32,389 nt of DNA from Dehalococcoidia bacterium. GTDB lineage: Bacteria; Chloroflexota; Dehalococcoidia; GIF9; AB-539-J10. Within the stretch, counting starts at the first letter, position 1. Each line of letters opens with the position of its first letter. The stretch covers positions 1-32,389 of the forward strand of contig JAUWQI010000001.1 in NCBI GenBank assembly GCA_030611085.1, in the 5' to 3' direction. A program made the translations under genes and the position numbers. Shown here in pieces: positions 15,875 through 22,719 of this stretch. Below the pieces are notes generated by a model that was not told where the DNA came from, ran no database searches, and saw only the letters and a list, made by a program, of their open reading frames with translations.

Positions 15875-16043
15875 TGTTCCCACCTCCTATTTTTGATGTT
15901 GCTGCTCTCATTAGCCAACATCTTTTTTCTTTTGCATACTCCAACTAAATATGCAATTATATGTTTACACTTTATATGCTGTCTGTCAATAGCTGAATCC
16001 ACTTGTATGGCATTTTGCACTTTATTTTGGGGGAGGTAATGCT

Positions 16044-16652
16044 TTGAAGCTTATTTTAGTTAGACATGGTGAGACTTATTGGAACGAGGAAAGGCGTGTC
16101 CAAGGGGGTGGTAGCGATACCGAATTAAGCAAGACTGGGGTAAAACAAGCGCATAAGTTAGCGACATTCCTAAAGAATGACAACATCGTTGCCATAATTT
16201 CTAGTCCTTTGAAGCGAGCTGTAAGTACCGCCGAGGCAATAGCTAGTCACCATCAATTGCCTGTAGAAATTGATGGTGGACTCAAGGAGCTTGGAGTTGG
16301 CGAGTTGGAGGGTTTGTCTCTCTCCAATTTGAGCACCACATTTAGTCAATTTCTGATGCAATGGTGGCGGGAAGGCGGAGCAGAGAGATTGCCTGGTGGA
16401 GAAAGCCTCATTGAACTGCAAGAAAGGTCCTGGGCTACTATTGAACATTTATTAGCACAGCATAAAGATGAAATAGTGGTGGCAGTTAGCCATTACTTTG
16501 TTATCCTGGCTATCATCCTCAAAGCTTTGGACTTACCGTTAGAATACTTCACCAAATTTAAAGTAGACCCTGGGAGTGTGAGCATCCTTGAGTTTGAGGA
16601 CAATGGAACCCGTCTGGTGGCGTTTAATGATACCTCGTATCAAGGCCTTTAA
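16044..16652 (+). CDS. Histidine phosphatase (phosphoglycerate-mutase-like, CobC/GpmB type)
   Basis: 202 aa from TTG 16044, with GGGGAGG upstream; the ATG at 16039 is out of frame and stops at once. The phosphate pocket is built from LVRHGET (5-11, catalytic His8), Arg58 in SSPLKRAVSTAEAI (53-66), LKELGVGELEG with the acid Glu, and the second histidine in VAVSHYFVI (His149). The length is typical of alpha-ribazole-phosphatase and broad phosphatase members rather than glycolytic dPGM (about 230-250 aa). No cobalamin genes are nearby, so the substrate remains open. tilS follows after 72 bp that include a dispersed repeat. Confidence 0.88.
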   Translation: MKLILVRHGETYWNEERRVQGGGSDTELSKTGVKQAHKLATFLKNDNIVAIISSPLKRAVSTAEAIASHHQLPVEIDGGLKELGVGELEGLSLSNLSTTFSQFLMQWWREGGAERLPGGESLIELQERSWATIEHLLAQHKDEIVVAVSHYFVILAIILKALDLPLEYFTKFKVDPGSVSILEFEDNGTRLVAFNDTSYQGL

Positions 16653-16665
16653 GGTGAGGAAACCT

Positions 16666-16702
16666 CACCCTATTCCTCTCCCTTCGAAAGGGGTTAGGTA
16701 AG
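16666..16702 (+). repeat. Dispersed repeat B, copy 1
   Basis: Contains CCTCACCCTATTCCTCTCCC followed by TTCGAAAGGGG. The reverse complement of 17830-17868, inside tilS, reads CCTCACCCTCATCTTCTCCC then TTCAAGGG, so these are inverted copies of one element. It has a short internal dyad (TCTCCCTT...AAAGGGG-like). It forms most of the gap before tilS. Confidence 0.65.
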
Positions 16703-16724
16703 GATAACGAAATAAGCAATCTCT

Positions 16725-18371
16725 ATGGAAAAGGTTAGCTTAGAGTCAAGAGTTAAAGATTTTATTCAGAGACATAACTTACTTTCGCCCAAGGAAACAT
16801 TGGTTGTGGGAGTATCAGGTGGTGCTGATTCAGTATGCCTGTTTCATCTTCTGACAAGATGGCGAGAAGAATTGAAGATAAAGCTTCATGTAGCTCATCT
16901 AAACCATCAACTCCGAGGTGCTGAGTCTGAAGCAGATGTTAGATATGTAGCTGAACTAGCTAGCTCTCTTGGCATTCCATCTACTATTGACAGGCAAGAT
17001 GTGGCTATTTACAAGGATGAAAGAAATTGCTCTATTGAAGAAGCTGCACGGGAGCTAAGGTATGATTTCCTTGCTAAGGTAGCTAATGATGTTGGAGCTA
17101 ATCGGGTAGCCATAGGTCATACTCGGGGTGATCATGTGGAAACCATTTTGATGCATATATTGCGGGGGACGGGAACTTCGGGGCTACGCGGTCTTGAGCC
17201 ATGCTCACCTTTCCCATTTTGTCATTCTGAGCGTGTGAGCCAAAGCCCTGAACAGAGCGAAGGGGAAGAATCTCATATTGCTCAGGGTAAACTCCACGAA
17301 GAATCCCTGAAGGCGAAGAATCTGGGACCGTTGGTAATAAGGCCACTTCTTGATATCACCAGAGAAGAAACATCGAATTACTGTCGAGGATACCAACTCG
17401 AGCCGCGTATTGATTCTTCAAACCTTTCATTATCCTTCTTGCGAAATCGCCTTCGCCTTGAGCTGTTGCCCCTGCTTAGAGAATATAACCCGAAAGTGGA
17501 TGAGGCTCTACTTCGCCTGGCTGAAATTGCTAAAGATGATAGTTCCTTTATGGAACAGCAAGCTTTGGGGTTGTGGAATGAAGTAGCCAGACAGGAAGGC
17601 AATACTGTCTATCTGGATAAGGGAAAATTTAATGCTTTGCCTGTAGCTTTACAAAGACAGTTACTAAGGTTAGCTACAGCCAGAATTTTGGGGAATACCA
17701 GAGATATAGAAATCAATCATATTGAAGCATTGAGGAGTTTATTGAGCAAACCTGTAGGCAAAAGAATCTCCCTGCCCCATGGGCTTGTGTGTTGGAGTGA
17801 ATATAATGAAGTCGCCATTGCAGGCTTACTCCCCTCTCCCTTGAAGGGAGAAGATGAGGGTGAGGGTAGAAAGCCCCAAGCAAAACAGCTTCCATTCCTG
17901 TCATGTCCCTTTCCTCACTTGCATGGTGAGCTTTCCCTCAAAGTACCTGGGGAGACATGCTTGCAGGGGTGGAAAGTGATAGCTAGCATTGCCCCTGTCT
18001 TTGCGGTGAGCCGAAGTCTTGAGCACTTCGCCTCCGATCATTCTGAGCGAAGCGAAGAATCTCATAACGTTCAAGACAGGCTTCGTGAAACAATCTCAGC
18101 TGAATTCGATTTGCATCAAACGGGAACTGAATTATTTGTCCGCCAGCGCCAGCCAGGGGACAGATTCCAGCCTTTAGGCATGAATATGCCCAAGAAGCTT
18201 CAGGATTTCATGGTTGATGCCAAAATACCTCTTTCCTGGCGAGACAGTATTCCCATAGTTTGCTCTCTTGGACAAATCATCTGGGTGGTAGGCTGGCGTA
18301 TTGATGATAGAGTTAAGGTTACTGATACAACCAGACAAATTCTTCGTTTGGAGTTTATTAACTCATTATGA
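16725..18371 (+). CDS. tilS: tRNA(Ile)-lysidine synthase with repeat-derived insertions
   Basis: 548 aa, roughly 80-100 residues longer than usual. TilS converts C34 of the CAU-anticodon tRNA(Ile) to lysidine with ATP and lysine. The PP-loop SGGADS is at 31-36, HLNHQLRG at 58-65 and GHTRGDHVETILMHILRG at 131-148. The C-terminal TilS domain (about 465-545) contains VRQRQPGDRFQPLG and KKLQDFMVDAKIP. Three segments do not fit the family and derive from dispersed repeats read through in frame: residues about 160-203, about 368-405 and about 428-455. The first separates LRGTGTSGLRGLEP from VIRPLLDI, which are normally only a few to about ten residues apart. Conserved motifs on both sides are intact, so the gene is probably functional. 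Its stop overlaps the next start (ATGA). Confidence 0.92.
   Translation: MEKVSLESRVKDFIQRHNLLSPKETLVVGVSGGADSVCLFHLLTRWREELKIKLHVAHLNHQLRGAESEADVRYVAELASSLGIPSTIDRQDVAIYKDERNCSIEEAARELRYDFLAKVANDVGANRVAIGHTRGDHVETILMHILRGTGTSGLRGLEPCSPFPFCHSERVSQSPEQSEGEESHIAQGKLHEESLKAKNLGPLVIRPLLDITREETSNYCRGYQLEPRIDSSNLSLSFLRNRLRLELLPLLREYNPKVDEALLRLAEIAKDDSSFMEQQALGLWNEVARQEGNTVYLDKGKFNALPVALQRQLLRLATARILGNTRDIEINHIEALRSLLSKPVGKRISLPHGLVCWSEYNEVAIAGLLPSPLKGEDEGEGRKPQAKQLPFLSCPFPHLHGELSLKVPGETCLQGWKVIASIAPVFAVSRSLEHFASDHSERSEESHNVQDRLRETISAEFDLHQTGTELFVRQRQPGDRFQPLGMNMPKKLQDFMVDAKIPLSWRDSIPIVCSLGQIIWVVGWRIDDRVKVTDTTRQILRLEFINSL
17221..17274 (+). repeat. Dispersed repeat A, copy 1, inside tilS
   Basis: Begins GTCATTCTGAGCGTG and ends GAAGAATCTCA, with a longer middle than copy 2. 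It is translated in frame as part of TilS (CHSERVSQSPEQSEGEESH, from residue 166). It matches the start and end of the copies at 18036 and 20554. Confidence 0.75.
17830..17868 (-). repeat. Dispersed repeat B, copy 2, inside tilS
   Basis: CTCCCCTCTCCCTTGAAGGG then AGAAGATGAGGGTGAGGG: an inverted copy of the repeat at 16666-16702. It is translated in frame as LPSPLKGEDEGEGR near TilS residue 370 and contains an internal dyad, TCTCCCTT-GA-AGGGAGA. Confidence 0.7.
18036..18064 (+). repeat. Dispersed repeat A, copy 3, inside tilS
   Basis: GATCATTCTGAGCGAAGCGA then AGAATCTCA, the compact form of the element. Translated in frame as DHSERSEESH (TilS residues 438-447). The same peptide words, HSER and EESH, recur in copy 1 because both copies are read in the same phase. 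Confidence 0.75.
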
Positions 18372-18625
18372 AATCAGTAGATAGAGAATTGCGAATACGT
18401 CATCTTACAGTTGATGAAGCTTTATTTCGGCTCGACCAATATCTTAACGATGCCTTTATGACTAGATTGCCCTATGTGCGTATTGTTCACGGTAAGGGGA
18501 CGGGGACATTACGTCGAGCGGTGCATGAAGTGTTAGCTAAGCATCCTTTGGTTAAATCTTATCGCCTCGGTGATTATGGCGAAGGGGATTATGGCGTCAC
18601 TATAGCCGAGTTGATTAAACGTTGA
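18368..18625 (+). CDS. Stand-alone Smr-domain protein
   Basis: 85 aa; ATG 18368 overlaps the tilS stop by 4 bp (ATGA), indicating translational coupling. It matches the C-terminal Smr domain of MutS2: LTVDEALFRLDQYLNDA (13-29), VRIVHGKGTGTLRRAVHEVL (37-56) with the HGxGTG loop, and GDYGEGDYGVTI (68-79). There is no MutS ATPase part. The usual LDL(H/R)G start of the fold reads LRIRH here, so the conserved Asp and Gly are missing. Smr domains bind or nick branched DNA, or cleave RNA at stalled ribosomes. Which applies is unknown, and the changed N-terminal motif makes nuclease activity uncertain. Confidence 0.87.
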   Translation: MKSVDRELRIRHLTVDEALFRLDQYLNDAFMTRLPYVRIVHGKGTGTLRRAVHEVLAKHPLVKSYRLGDYGEGDYGVTIAELIKR

Positions 18626-18665
18626 CATTATCCTCGGGGCAAAAGGCAGTTACATAAGTTAGCTA

Positions 18666-18695
18666 TTGATTGTTTTTGGCTCAAGGTTTTATAAT
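18666..18695 (+). promoter_or_regulatory. Promoter of the coiled-coil gene
   Basis: TTGATT (18666-18671), 18 bp, then a perfect TATAAT (18690-18695), 31 bp before ATG 18727. A match to the sigma-70 consensus seen by eye. Confidence 0.5.
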
Positions 18696-18726
18696 AAGCC
18701 TGTCCTAAAGTACTAGGTAGAAAGTC

Positions 18727-19326
18727 ATGGAAACGATTGATAGCGTAATAAACCAAGAACAAGTTTCCAGTGAGCGAAGGGAGCCGCTGAGTAAAATAGA
18801 AGGAATACGAGGGGAGGTGGAATTCTTTAGTAGGAGGCTTGACAGGCTAGCGAAGTTAGAAATTCTCCTTGAAGAGAAATACCACAAAAAACTGGGTGTT
18901 CTTAATGACCAGTTTAATAAAGCTGATGGATATCAAGGGGAGCTTAAAAGTTTGGCAAAACAGCTAAAGAGGAATAAAGAGAGGCGGTTAATTCTCAAAA
19001 AGCAGATATCTGATTTAGAAAAGCATAAGAAGACCATTCGCGAAACAATGAAGCAGGTTGCTGGATATGAAAAATCCAGCAATAAACAGATTGAGTTAAT
19101 AAAAGATGAGCAAGAGGTTCTTTGTCAACGAGTTCAAGACTTAATGCAGATGCTGGAGCTTGCAGAGCAAGCCGAGCTAAGTGAAAAAGAGTTAGAGATT
19201 GTCTGTCAGCGAGTTTGTGCCACAAGGAGATTGCTGGAAGAGTACGAGATGGACCTTCGCAAGCGCACTATAGACTTGCTTTTTGAATTTTATATCCCTC
19301 CCAAGAATGGCAAACTCAGATGGTAA
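18727..19326 (+). CDS. Coiled-coil protein of unknown function
   Basis: 199 aa, no recognised family. Residues about 20-180 are almost entirely charged helix with heptad-like Leu/Ile spacing (LDRLAKLEILLEEKYHKKL, ELKSLAKQLKRNKERRLI, ISDLEKHKKTIRETMKQ), consistent with a long coiled coil. There is no signal peptide and no membrane segment; the one compact hydrophobic patch is LLFEFYIPP near the C-terminus. A TATAAT-bearing promoter precedes it. The SD is weak (TAGGTAGAAAGTC). It converges with the radical SAM gene, and the two overlap by 11 bp at their 3' ends. The SMC-like look reflects composition only; no ATPase motifs are present. Confidence 0.7.
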   Translation: METIDSVINQEQVSSERREPLSKIEGIRGEVEFFSRRLDRLAKLEILLEEKYHKKLGVLNDQFNKADGYQGELKSLAKQLKRNKERRLILKKQISDLEKHKKTIRETMKQVAGYEKSSNKQIELIKDEQEVLCQRVQDLMQMLELAEQAELSEKELEIVCQRVCATRRLLEEYEMDLRKRTIDLLFEFYIPPKNGKLRW

Positions 19327-20500
19327 GTAATTTACTGGTTGATTGGTAGGGGATTAGGGTGGGGTCAAAACATAGCTTGTTCAGTTTCATGGGTTCATGC
19401 GTTATCAATTTTGGCTGCCCACAAGGTGGTATGGGTAGCCTTCGGCAGGAAACCCAACAATTAGCAGTGCAGCCGGGAATGGGCTTAAATTTGCCGTTAG
19501 CTTTCTTTTTGGCGAAAGGGAGAGGCAAACCATGGCAACTAGGGATGTCTTTGGAATCGCTCTCCTCGGCAGAAAGCTCCTGACAAGTAGCATAGGTCAT
19601 TCCTTTAGCTTCGACCAACTCTCTTACTTTATGGTGAAAATCCCGTCTTAAATCCTTGCGCAGGCGATAGCCTCCCCCCGACCAGTTTGCTTCATATTTA
19701 TATTCCTGCTCAAACCTCTTAGCTGCTAGTGGTGACTGAGTATGGATAACTTTATATACTCGTTGCCATGTGCTCGTGCCTTCATAGCCACTAAATTGGG
19801 AGTGCTTTCGAGACAATTTACCTGTACTGCTGATGATATGCTTGGCTCCAGTGGAAGCGAAGATGTCAATTAGCTCGGCTATTTTGCCAAACCAGGAATC
19901 GCCATAAAGAGCCTGGAAGAGGTGGATGAAAATGGGGTCAAGTCGAATGACCGTATCTATACCAAGGTTAGACAATTTACGTACCGTGGCAATTCTAGCA
20001 TCAAATGGCGGCGCTCCAAGTGAAAGAAGCCGGAGTATCTCAGGAGTTCCCTCAATGGTTGTGGCTATGAGCTTAGGCTTATACTCGATAAAGCCTGGTA
20101 ATTCCAAAAGAAATGATGGGTTACCTTTAGTGGTGATGAAAAAAGAGACGCCGTAGTCCATTAGAAGCTTTACTAATCTTTTAACCTCTTCCCTTAATTC
20201 GGGGATATCCTGGCAGGGGTCTGAGATATTGGACAGGGAAATTGGTGGGCATAGGGTTAGCTTTTTAAGGTCTTTCTCTACTAACTCGGGTAGATTATTG
20301 TAAATTAGAGTGTCCTCGGAATAGTTAGAGTAAATAGCCTCTCTGGCGTAGCAGTAAATGCACTTATGAAGGCATTGATTTGGTCCTGGCGGCGTGACAT
20401 TGATAATCCAGCAATGGAAGCATTTCCGCTCCGGGCTGGAGTAGGGAAAATCGTGAAAGGTAGAGCCCTTCTTAGCTATTAGCTTTACTGACATTGCCAT
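19316..20500 (-). CDS. Radical SAM protein of the spore-photoproduct-lyase type (SplB-like)
   Basis: 394 aa. The radical SAM triad is Cys43-x3-Cys47-x2-Cys50 (NQCLHKCIYCYA). The following segments LSNISDPCQDIPE (89-101) and FFITTKGNP (120-128) are typical of SplB-like proteins, which are widespread outside spore formers and mostly uncharacterised. Additional cysteines suggest another metal site: Cys27 and Cys30 (CFHC) before the triad, and Cys306, Cys322, Cys344, Cys348, Cys352 and Cys360 near the C-terminus (CTANCWVSC spaced 4 and 4). Spore photoproduct lyase itself is about 340 aa and lacks such a tail. The start at 20500 has no good SD, and a second in-frame ATG follows two codons later. 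No spore genes are in the window, so DNA repair should not be assumed. Confidence 0.82.
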   Translation of the reverse strand: MAMSVKLIAKKGSTFHDFPYSSPERKCFHCWIINVTPPGPNQCLHKCIYCYAREAIYSNYSEDTLIYNNLPELVEKDLKKLTLCPPISLSNISDPCQDIPELREEVKRLVKLLMDYGVSFFITTKGNPSFLLELPGFIEYKPKLIATTIEGTPEILRLLSLGAPPFDARIATVRKLSNLGIDTVIRLDPIFIHLFQALYGDSWFGKIAELIDIFASTGAKHIISSTGKLSRKHSQFSGYEGTSTWQRVYKVIHTQSPLAAKRFEQEYKYEANWSGGGYRLRKDLRRDFHHKVRELVEAKGMTYATCQELSAEESDSKDIPSCHGLPLPFAKKKANGKFKPIPGCTANCWVSCRRLPIPPCGQPKLITHEPMKLNKLCFDPTLIPYQSTSKLLTI

Positions 20501-20553
20501 TATTTTGAGAGCGTTTAATAATCTTAGCTGTTATTCTGAACCCTTCGCCTCTT

Positions 20554-20620
20554 GTCATTCTGAGCGTGGCGAAGAATCTAGAGACCCTTCTCCTTCACTT
20601 CGTTCAGGCTCAGGGTGACA
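20554..20620 (+). repeat. Dispersed repeat A, intergenic copy with terminal inverted repeats
   Basis: GTCATTCTGAGC at the left end and GCTCAGGGTGAC at the right end are inverted copies with two mismatches. GTGGCGAAGAATCT follows the left end and TTCACTTCGTTCAG precedes the right. A partial copy (TTATTCTGAACCCTTCG) precedes it at about 20531. This is the fuller form of the element inserted twice in tilS. Confidence 0.72.
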
Positions 20621-20688
20621 GTTAAGCATCCTCTTTATTTTAGCACTAGCTTAGTTTCGGCGAACTTTTTAAGATAAAACCTAAGAAT

Positions 20689-20718
20689 GCAACTTTTTTA
20701 GAGCTACTGCGTTTTATA
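20689..20718 (+). promoter_or_regulatory. Candidate ECF-sigma promoter 1
   Basis: GCAACTTTTT (-35-like AAC at 20691) and GCGTTTTATA (CGT at 20710) are 19 bp apart, start to start. The same two words recur at 21006-21037 and, more loosely, at 31434. It precedes the sigma-like fragment and the first 29-aa peptide gene. Confidence 0.35.
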
Positions 20719-20743
20719 AGTAGAAGTACCCTTATTGGTCAAT

Positions 20744-20870
20744 ATGGATTTGAGTGAAGAGAAAGAGTTCGTTGAGAGGGCTCCCAGAGATCCTGGTCAC
20801 CTTTGTTAATATTTGAGGATAGACTAATCTTTTTCCTCTGTCTATCGTTCTAGTTATTACAAGAAAGCTA
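20744..20870 (+). pseudogene. Possible remnant of an ECF sigma factor gene
   Basis: ATG 20744 opens a 21-codon frame, MDLSEEKEFVERAPRDPGHL-C, ending at TAA 20807-20809. ECF sigma factors commonly begin with such a segment, (E/K)-x-x-(L/F)-V-E-R-A-x-x-D-P. After the stop another frame reads LLIFEDRLIFFLCL, which loosely fits the following sigma region 2 (LYDRYFDRIYRFL). The rest of the gene is gone. The call rests on a short resemblance and could be coincidence. Confidence 0.35.
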
Positions 20871-20894
20871 CCTAATTTAGAAAGGATTTCAGAG

Positions 20895-20984
20895 ATGAAT
20901 ATGAAGTTATTGATTAGTTTACTGGTTTTGGGTGTGATATTGCTGGCTGTGGGTTTGGCGCTGATGTTTGCGAGGTTGCCCTAG
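20895..20984 (+). CDS. 29-residue single-span membrane peptide, copy 1
   Basis: 29 aa, with AAAGGATTTCAGAG before ATG 20895. It starts MNMKLLI and ends ALMFARLP. About 20 residues between are uninterrupted Leu, Val, Ile, Gly and Ala, i.e. one membrane span with a single lysine near the N-terminus. A second copy at 29164-29253 is the same length and identical at 22 of 29 positions. The differences are conservative inside the span, and several codons differ silently, which suggests selection on the peptide. No family is recognised. Possible roles include a membrane regulator of a neighbouring complex or a toxin-like peptide, but nothing seen decides this. Confidence 0.72.
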   Translation: MNMKLLISLLVLGVILLAVGLALMFARLP

Positions 20985-21005
20985 GATTTTCATCTCCTCC
21001 AAAAA

Positions 21006-21037
21006 TGAACTTTTTCCTTGGAAATAGCGTTTTATAT
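21006..21037 (+). promoter_or_regulatory. Candidate ECF-sigma promoter 2
   Basis: TGAACTTTTT (AAC at 21008) and AGCGTTTTATA (CGT at 21028), 20 bp apart start to start, matching candidate 1 in both words. It lies 21 bp after the stop of the first 29-aa peptide gene. Which gene it would serve is unclear. Confidence 0.35.
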
Positions 21038-21270
21038 TATGAAAGGTAGCAAGAGAAACCGATAGAAAAAGGCTAGATTTACTGCTGAGCACTATTTGTG
21101 CGGTAGATCTGTTAGTAATCACGGTGGTGCCGGCAAATTAGCCATATTCTATTGAGAGATATTCGTCAGCATAATCTGACAAAACGTTCAGTCGGCGGGT
21201 CATACCCCCGAGAATTGCTATAACTCAATCAACGTGACTTGGTACAAAATTGCGGCACCTTCCTCAAATC

Positions 21271-21292
21271 TTAACGGGATTTTAATACTTGG
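21271..21292 (+). promoter_or_regulatory. Tandem 11-bp TTAA(C) box upstream of the DUF2680 gene
   Basis: TTAACGGGATT (21271-21281) followed directly by TTAATACTTGG (21282-21292): two half-sites with an 11-bp period, 42 bp before ATG 21334. The same arrangement occurs at 21963 and 24048. Direct repeats of TT(A/T/C)ACA with about 11-bp spacing are the known PhoP-type sites of Bacillus. Confidence 0.55.
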
Positions 21293-21333
21293 GTGCTAGC
21301 ATGGTAGAAATAAAGAAAGGAGGTGAAACAAAA

Positions 21334-21858
21334 ATGTGGCGAAGAAAGAAGTTCATCGTCGCCGTGGCACTGGCTATTGTGGTATTGGTCGGAGGTGTGG
21401 GTGGAGCAGTTCTTGCCCAAGATAGAAATGAGGGCAAGAACCAGCCTCAGGCTCAACATGCCGCTCTACTAGACAAAGTCTGTGCGATCTACGAAGATAA
21501 GACAGGCGGCGATATTGACCCAGAGGCCTTAAAAGATGCCTTTGCCCAGGCCCAAAACGAGATGCGGACTGAAGCTCTGCGAAACCGTCTCCAGAAGCTG
21601 GTAGACGAGGACAAGATAACCCAGGGCGAAGCGACCGCATATAAGGAATGGTTGCAGGAGAGGCCAGACATGGAGCAATTCAGGCAACAGTTGGGAAAGT
21701 GGCAGCAAGCGAGGCCGGACATACCGCCAGAGATGAAAGAGTGGCAAGAGTCAAGGCCCGACGTTTCGGCTGGATTTGGCTTTCGTGGTCATGGTGGGTT
21801 CCATGGTATGCGTGGACCACTTGGCTGGGGTGGACTATGTGCCCCAAAGAACGACTAA
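21334..21858 (+). CDS. Secreted DUF2680-type protein with RPD repeats and Gly/His-rich tail
   Basis: 174 aa from ATG 21334, preceded by a very strong SD (AAAGGAGGTGA); the in-frame ATG at 21301 and earlier starts lack one. A signal peptide or membrane anchor spans 1-28 (KKFIVAVALAIVVLVGG to AVLAQD). Residues 45-110 fit DUF2680: EALKDAFAQAQNEMRTEAL, then LQKLVDEDKITQGEATAYKEW. Three copies of a (K/E)W(L/Q)(Q/E)xRPD word follow (about 105-144). The tail GFGFRGHGGFHGMRGPLGWG could bind metal or simply be flexible. DUF2680 has no established role. The gene has a TTAAC-type box upstream and a strong terminator downstream, so it is its own unit next to the two-component system. Confidence 0.8.
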   Translation: MWRRKKFIVAVALAIVVLVGGVGGAVLAQDRNEGKNQPQAQHAALLDKVCAIYEDKTGGDIDPEALKDAFAQAQNEMRTEALRNRLQKLVDEDKITQGEATAYKEWLQERPDMEQFRQQLGKWQQARPDIPPEMKEWQESRPDVSAGFGFRGHGGFHGMRGPLGWGGLCAPKND

Positions 21859-21899
21859 CCGAGATTCCCGTACGGATACTTCGGCTAACCATGAGCAGG

Positions 21900-21929
21900 A
21901 GAGGGGGAGAATATTCTCCCCCTCTTTTT
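21900..21929 (+). terminator. Strong rho-independent terminator after the DUF2680 gene
   Basis: AGAGGGGGAGAA (21900-21911) and TTCTCCCCCTCT (21914-21925) are perfect inverted repeats around a central TA, followed by TTTT. It cleanly separates the DUF2680 unit from the two-component operon. Confidence 0.93.
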
Positions 21930-21962
21930 GTAAGTATCTAGGTGATAGGAAGACCACTAACA

Positions 21963-21984
21963 TTAACAATTTTTTAACATTTCT
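21963..21984 (+). promoter_or_regulatory. Tandem 11-bp TTAAC box upstream of the two-component operon
   Basis: TTAACAATTTT (21963-21973) followed by TTAACATTTCT (21974-21984), 46 bp before ATG 22030. An AT-rich -10 candidate follows (TATAAC or TAGATA, 21987-22000). It suggests autoregulation by the encoded response regulator. Confidence 0.6.
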
Positions 21985-22029
21985 GTTATAACATTAGATA
22001 AACATGTGGAATCATTAAGAGGCTCAGAG

Positions 22030-22719
22030 ATGGCGGGTAAAAGGGTTCTGGTAGTTGATGATGATGTTAAAACGGTGGAATTGGTCAAGCTCTACCTGAA
22101 TAGAGATGGCTACAAAGTTCTTGCCGCTTACGATGGCGTTGAGGCTCTGCGATTGGCTAGGGAGGGCCATCCTGACCTTATTGTTCTGGACCTAATGCTG
22201 CCCGGCATCGATGGCTTGGAAATTTGTCGTACACTCAGGGATGAATCCGATGTACCAATAGTTATGCTGACTGCCAGAACCACCGACGAAGACAAGCTAA
22301 CTGGCTTAGGTTTAGGAGCGGATGATTATGTGACCAAGCCCTTCAGTCCCAGGGAACTGGCAGCCCGAGTCCGGGCAGTGCTCCGGCGCTTGCCTGGGGA
22401 GCGTGGCCCCGCAGAGATTAAGCATGGCGAGCTTACCATGAACTTCGCCAAGCATAAAGCATCTCTTGCTGGCAGAGCCCTTAATCTCAGCCCAACAGAA
22501 TTCAAGCTGCTGGGAGTACTTGCCAAGGAACCAGGGAGGGTTTTCAGCCGGGCACAGCTTATTGAACAGGCACTTGGCTATGATTTCGTCGGCTTCGACC
22601 GCACGATGGATGTTCACATCCTCAACCTGCGTCGAAAGCTAGAGCCGGACTCCAACCATCCTAAATATGTAAAGACAGTCTACGGAGTTGGCTACAAGTT
22701 TTTGGAGGGCGAGCAGTGA
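22030..22719 (+). CDS. OmpR/PhoB-family response regulator
   Basis: 229 aa from ATG 22030, which has AGAGG seven bases upstream; GTG 22006 is in frame but has no SD and would add only eight residues. The receiver domain (1-120) has the acidic pocket Asp10-Asp12 (VVDDD), phosphoacceptor Asp54 (IVLDLMLPG), Thr81 (MLTAR) and Lys103 (TKPFSP). The C-terminal winged-helix DNA-binding domain (about 135-227) has [29 protein letters not shown] and [15 protein letters not shown], ending GVGYKF. It would bind direct-repeat half-sites as a dimer, fitting the 11-bp TTAAC boxes at three nearby promoters. Its stop overlaps the kinase start (GTGA), so the pair is translationally coupled. The signal is unknown. 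Confidence 0.93.
   Translation: MAGKRVLVVDDDVKTVELVKLYLNRDGYKVLAAYDGVEALRLAREGHPDLIVLDLMLPGIDGLEICRTLRDESDVPIVMLTARTTDEDKLTGLGLGADDYVTKPFSPRELAARVRAVLRRLPGERGPAEIKHGELTMNFAKHKASLAGRALNLSPTEFKLLGVLAKEPGRVFSRAQLIEQALGYDFVGFDRTMDVHILNLRRKLEPDSNHPKYVKTVYGVGYKFLEGEQ

Larger units (their letters stand above)
20501..20743. other. Intergenic region with repeat A and possible ECF promoter
   Basis: First part of an 830-bp stretch (20501-21333) with no gene longer than 29 codons. It holds repeat A copy 4 and a candidate extracytoplasmic-function promoter. No tRNA or riboswitch was recognised. From 20985 to 21270 I see nothing coding. Confidence 0.5.

Noticed and set aside
20554-20620. CRISPR or IS end at repeat A
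   Set aside because: No regular array, no spacers and no transposase; it fits a small dispersed palindromic repeat.
21120-21240. tRNA or riboswitch between the first small peptide gene and the DUF2680 gene
   Set aside because: No cloverleaf, no GTTCGAATCC-type T-loop and no known aptamer core could be found by eye.
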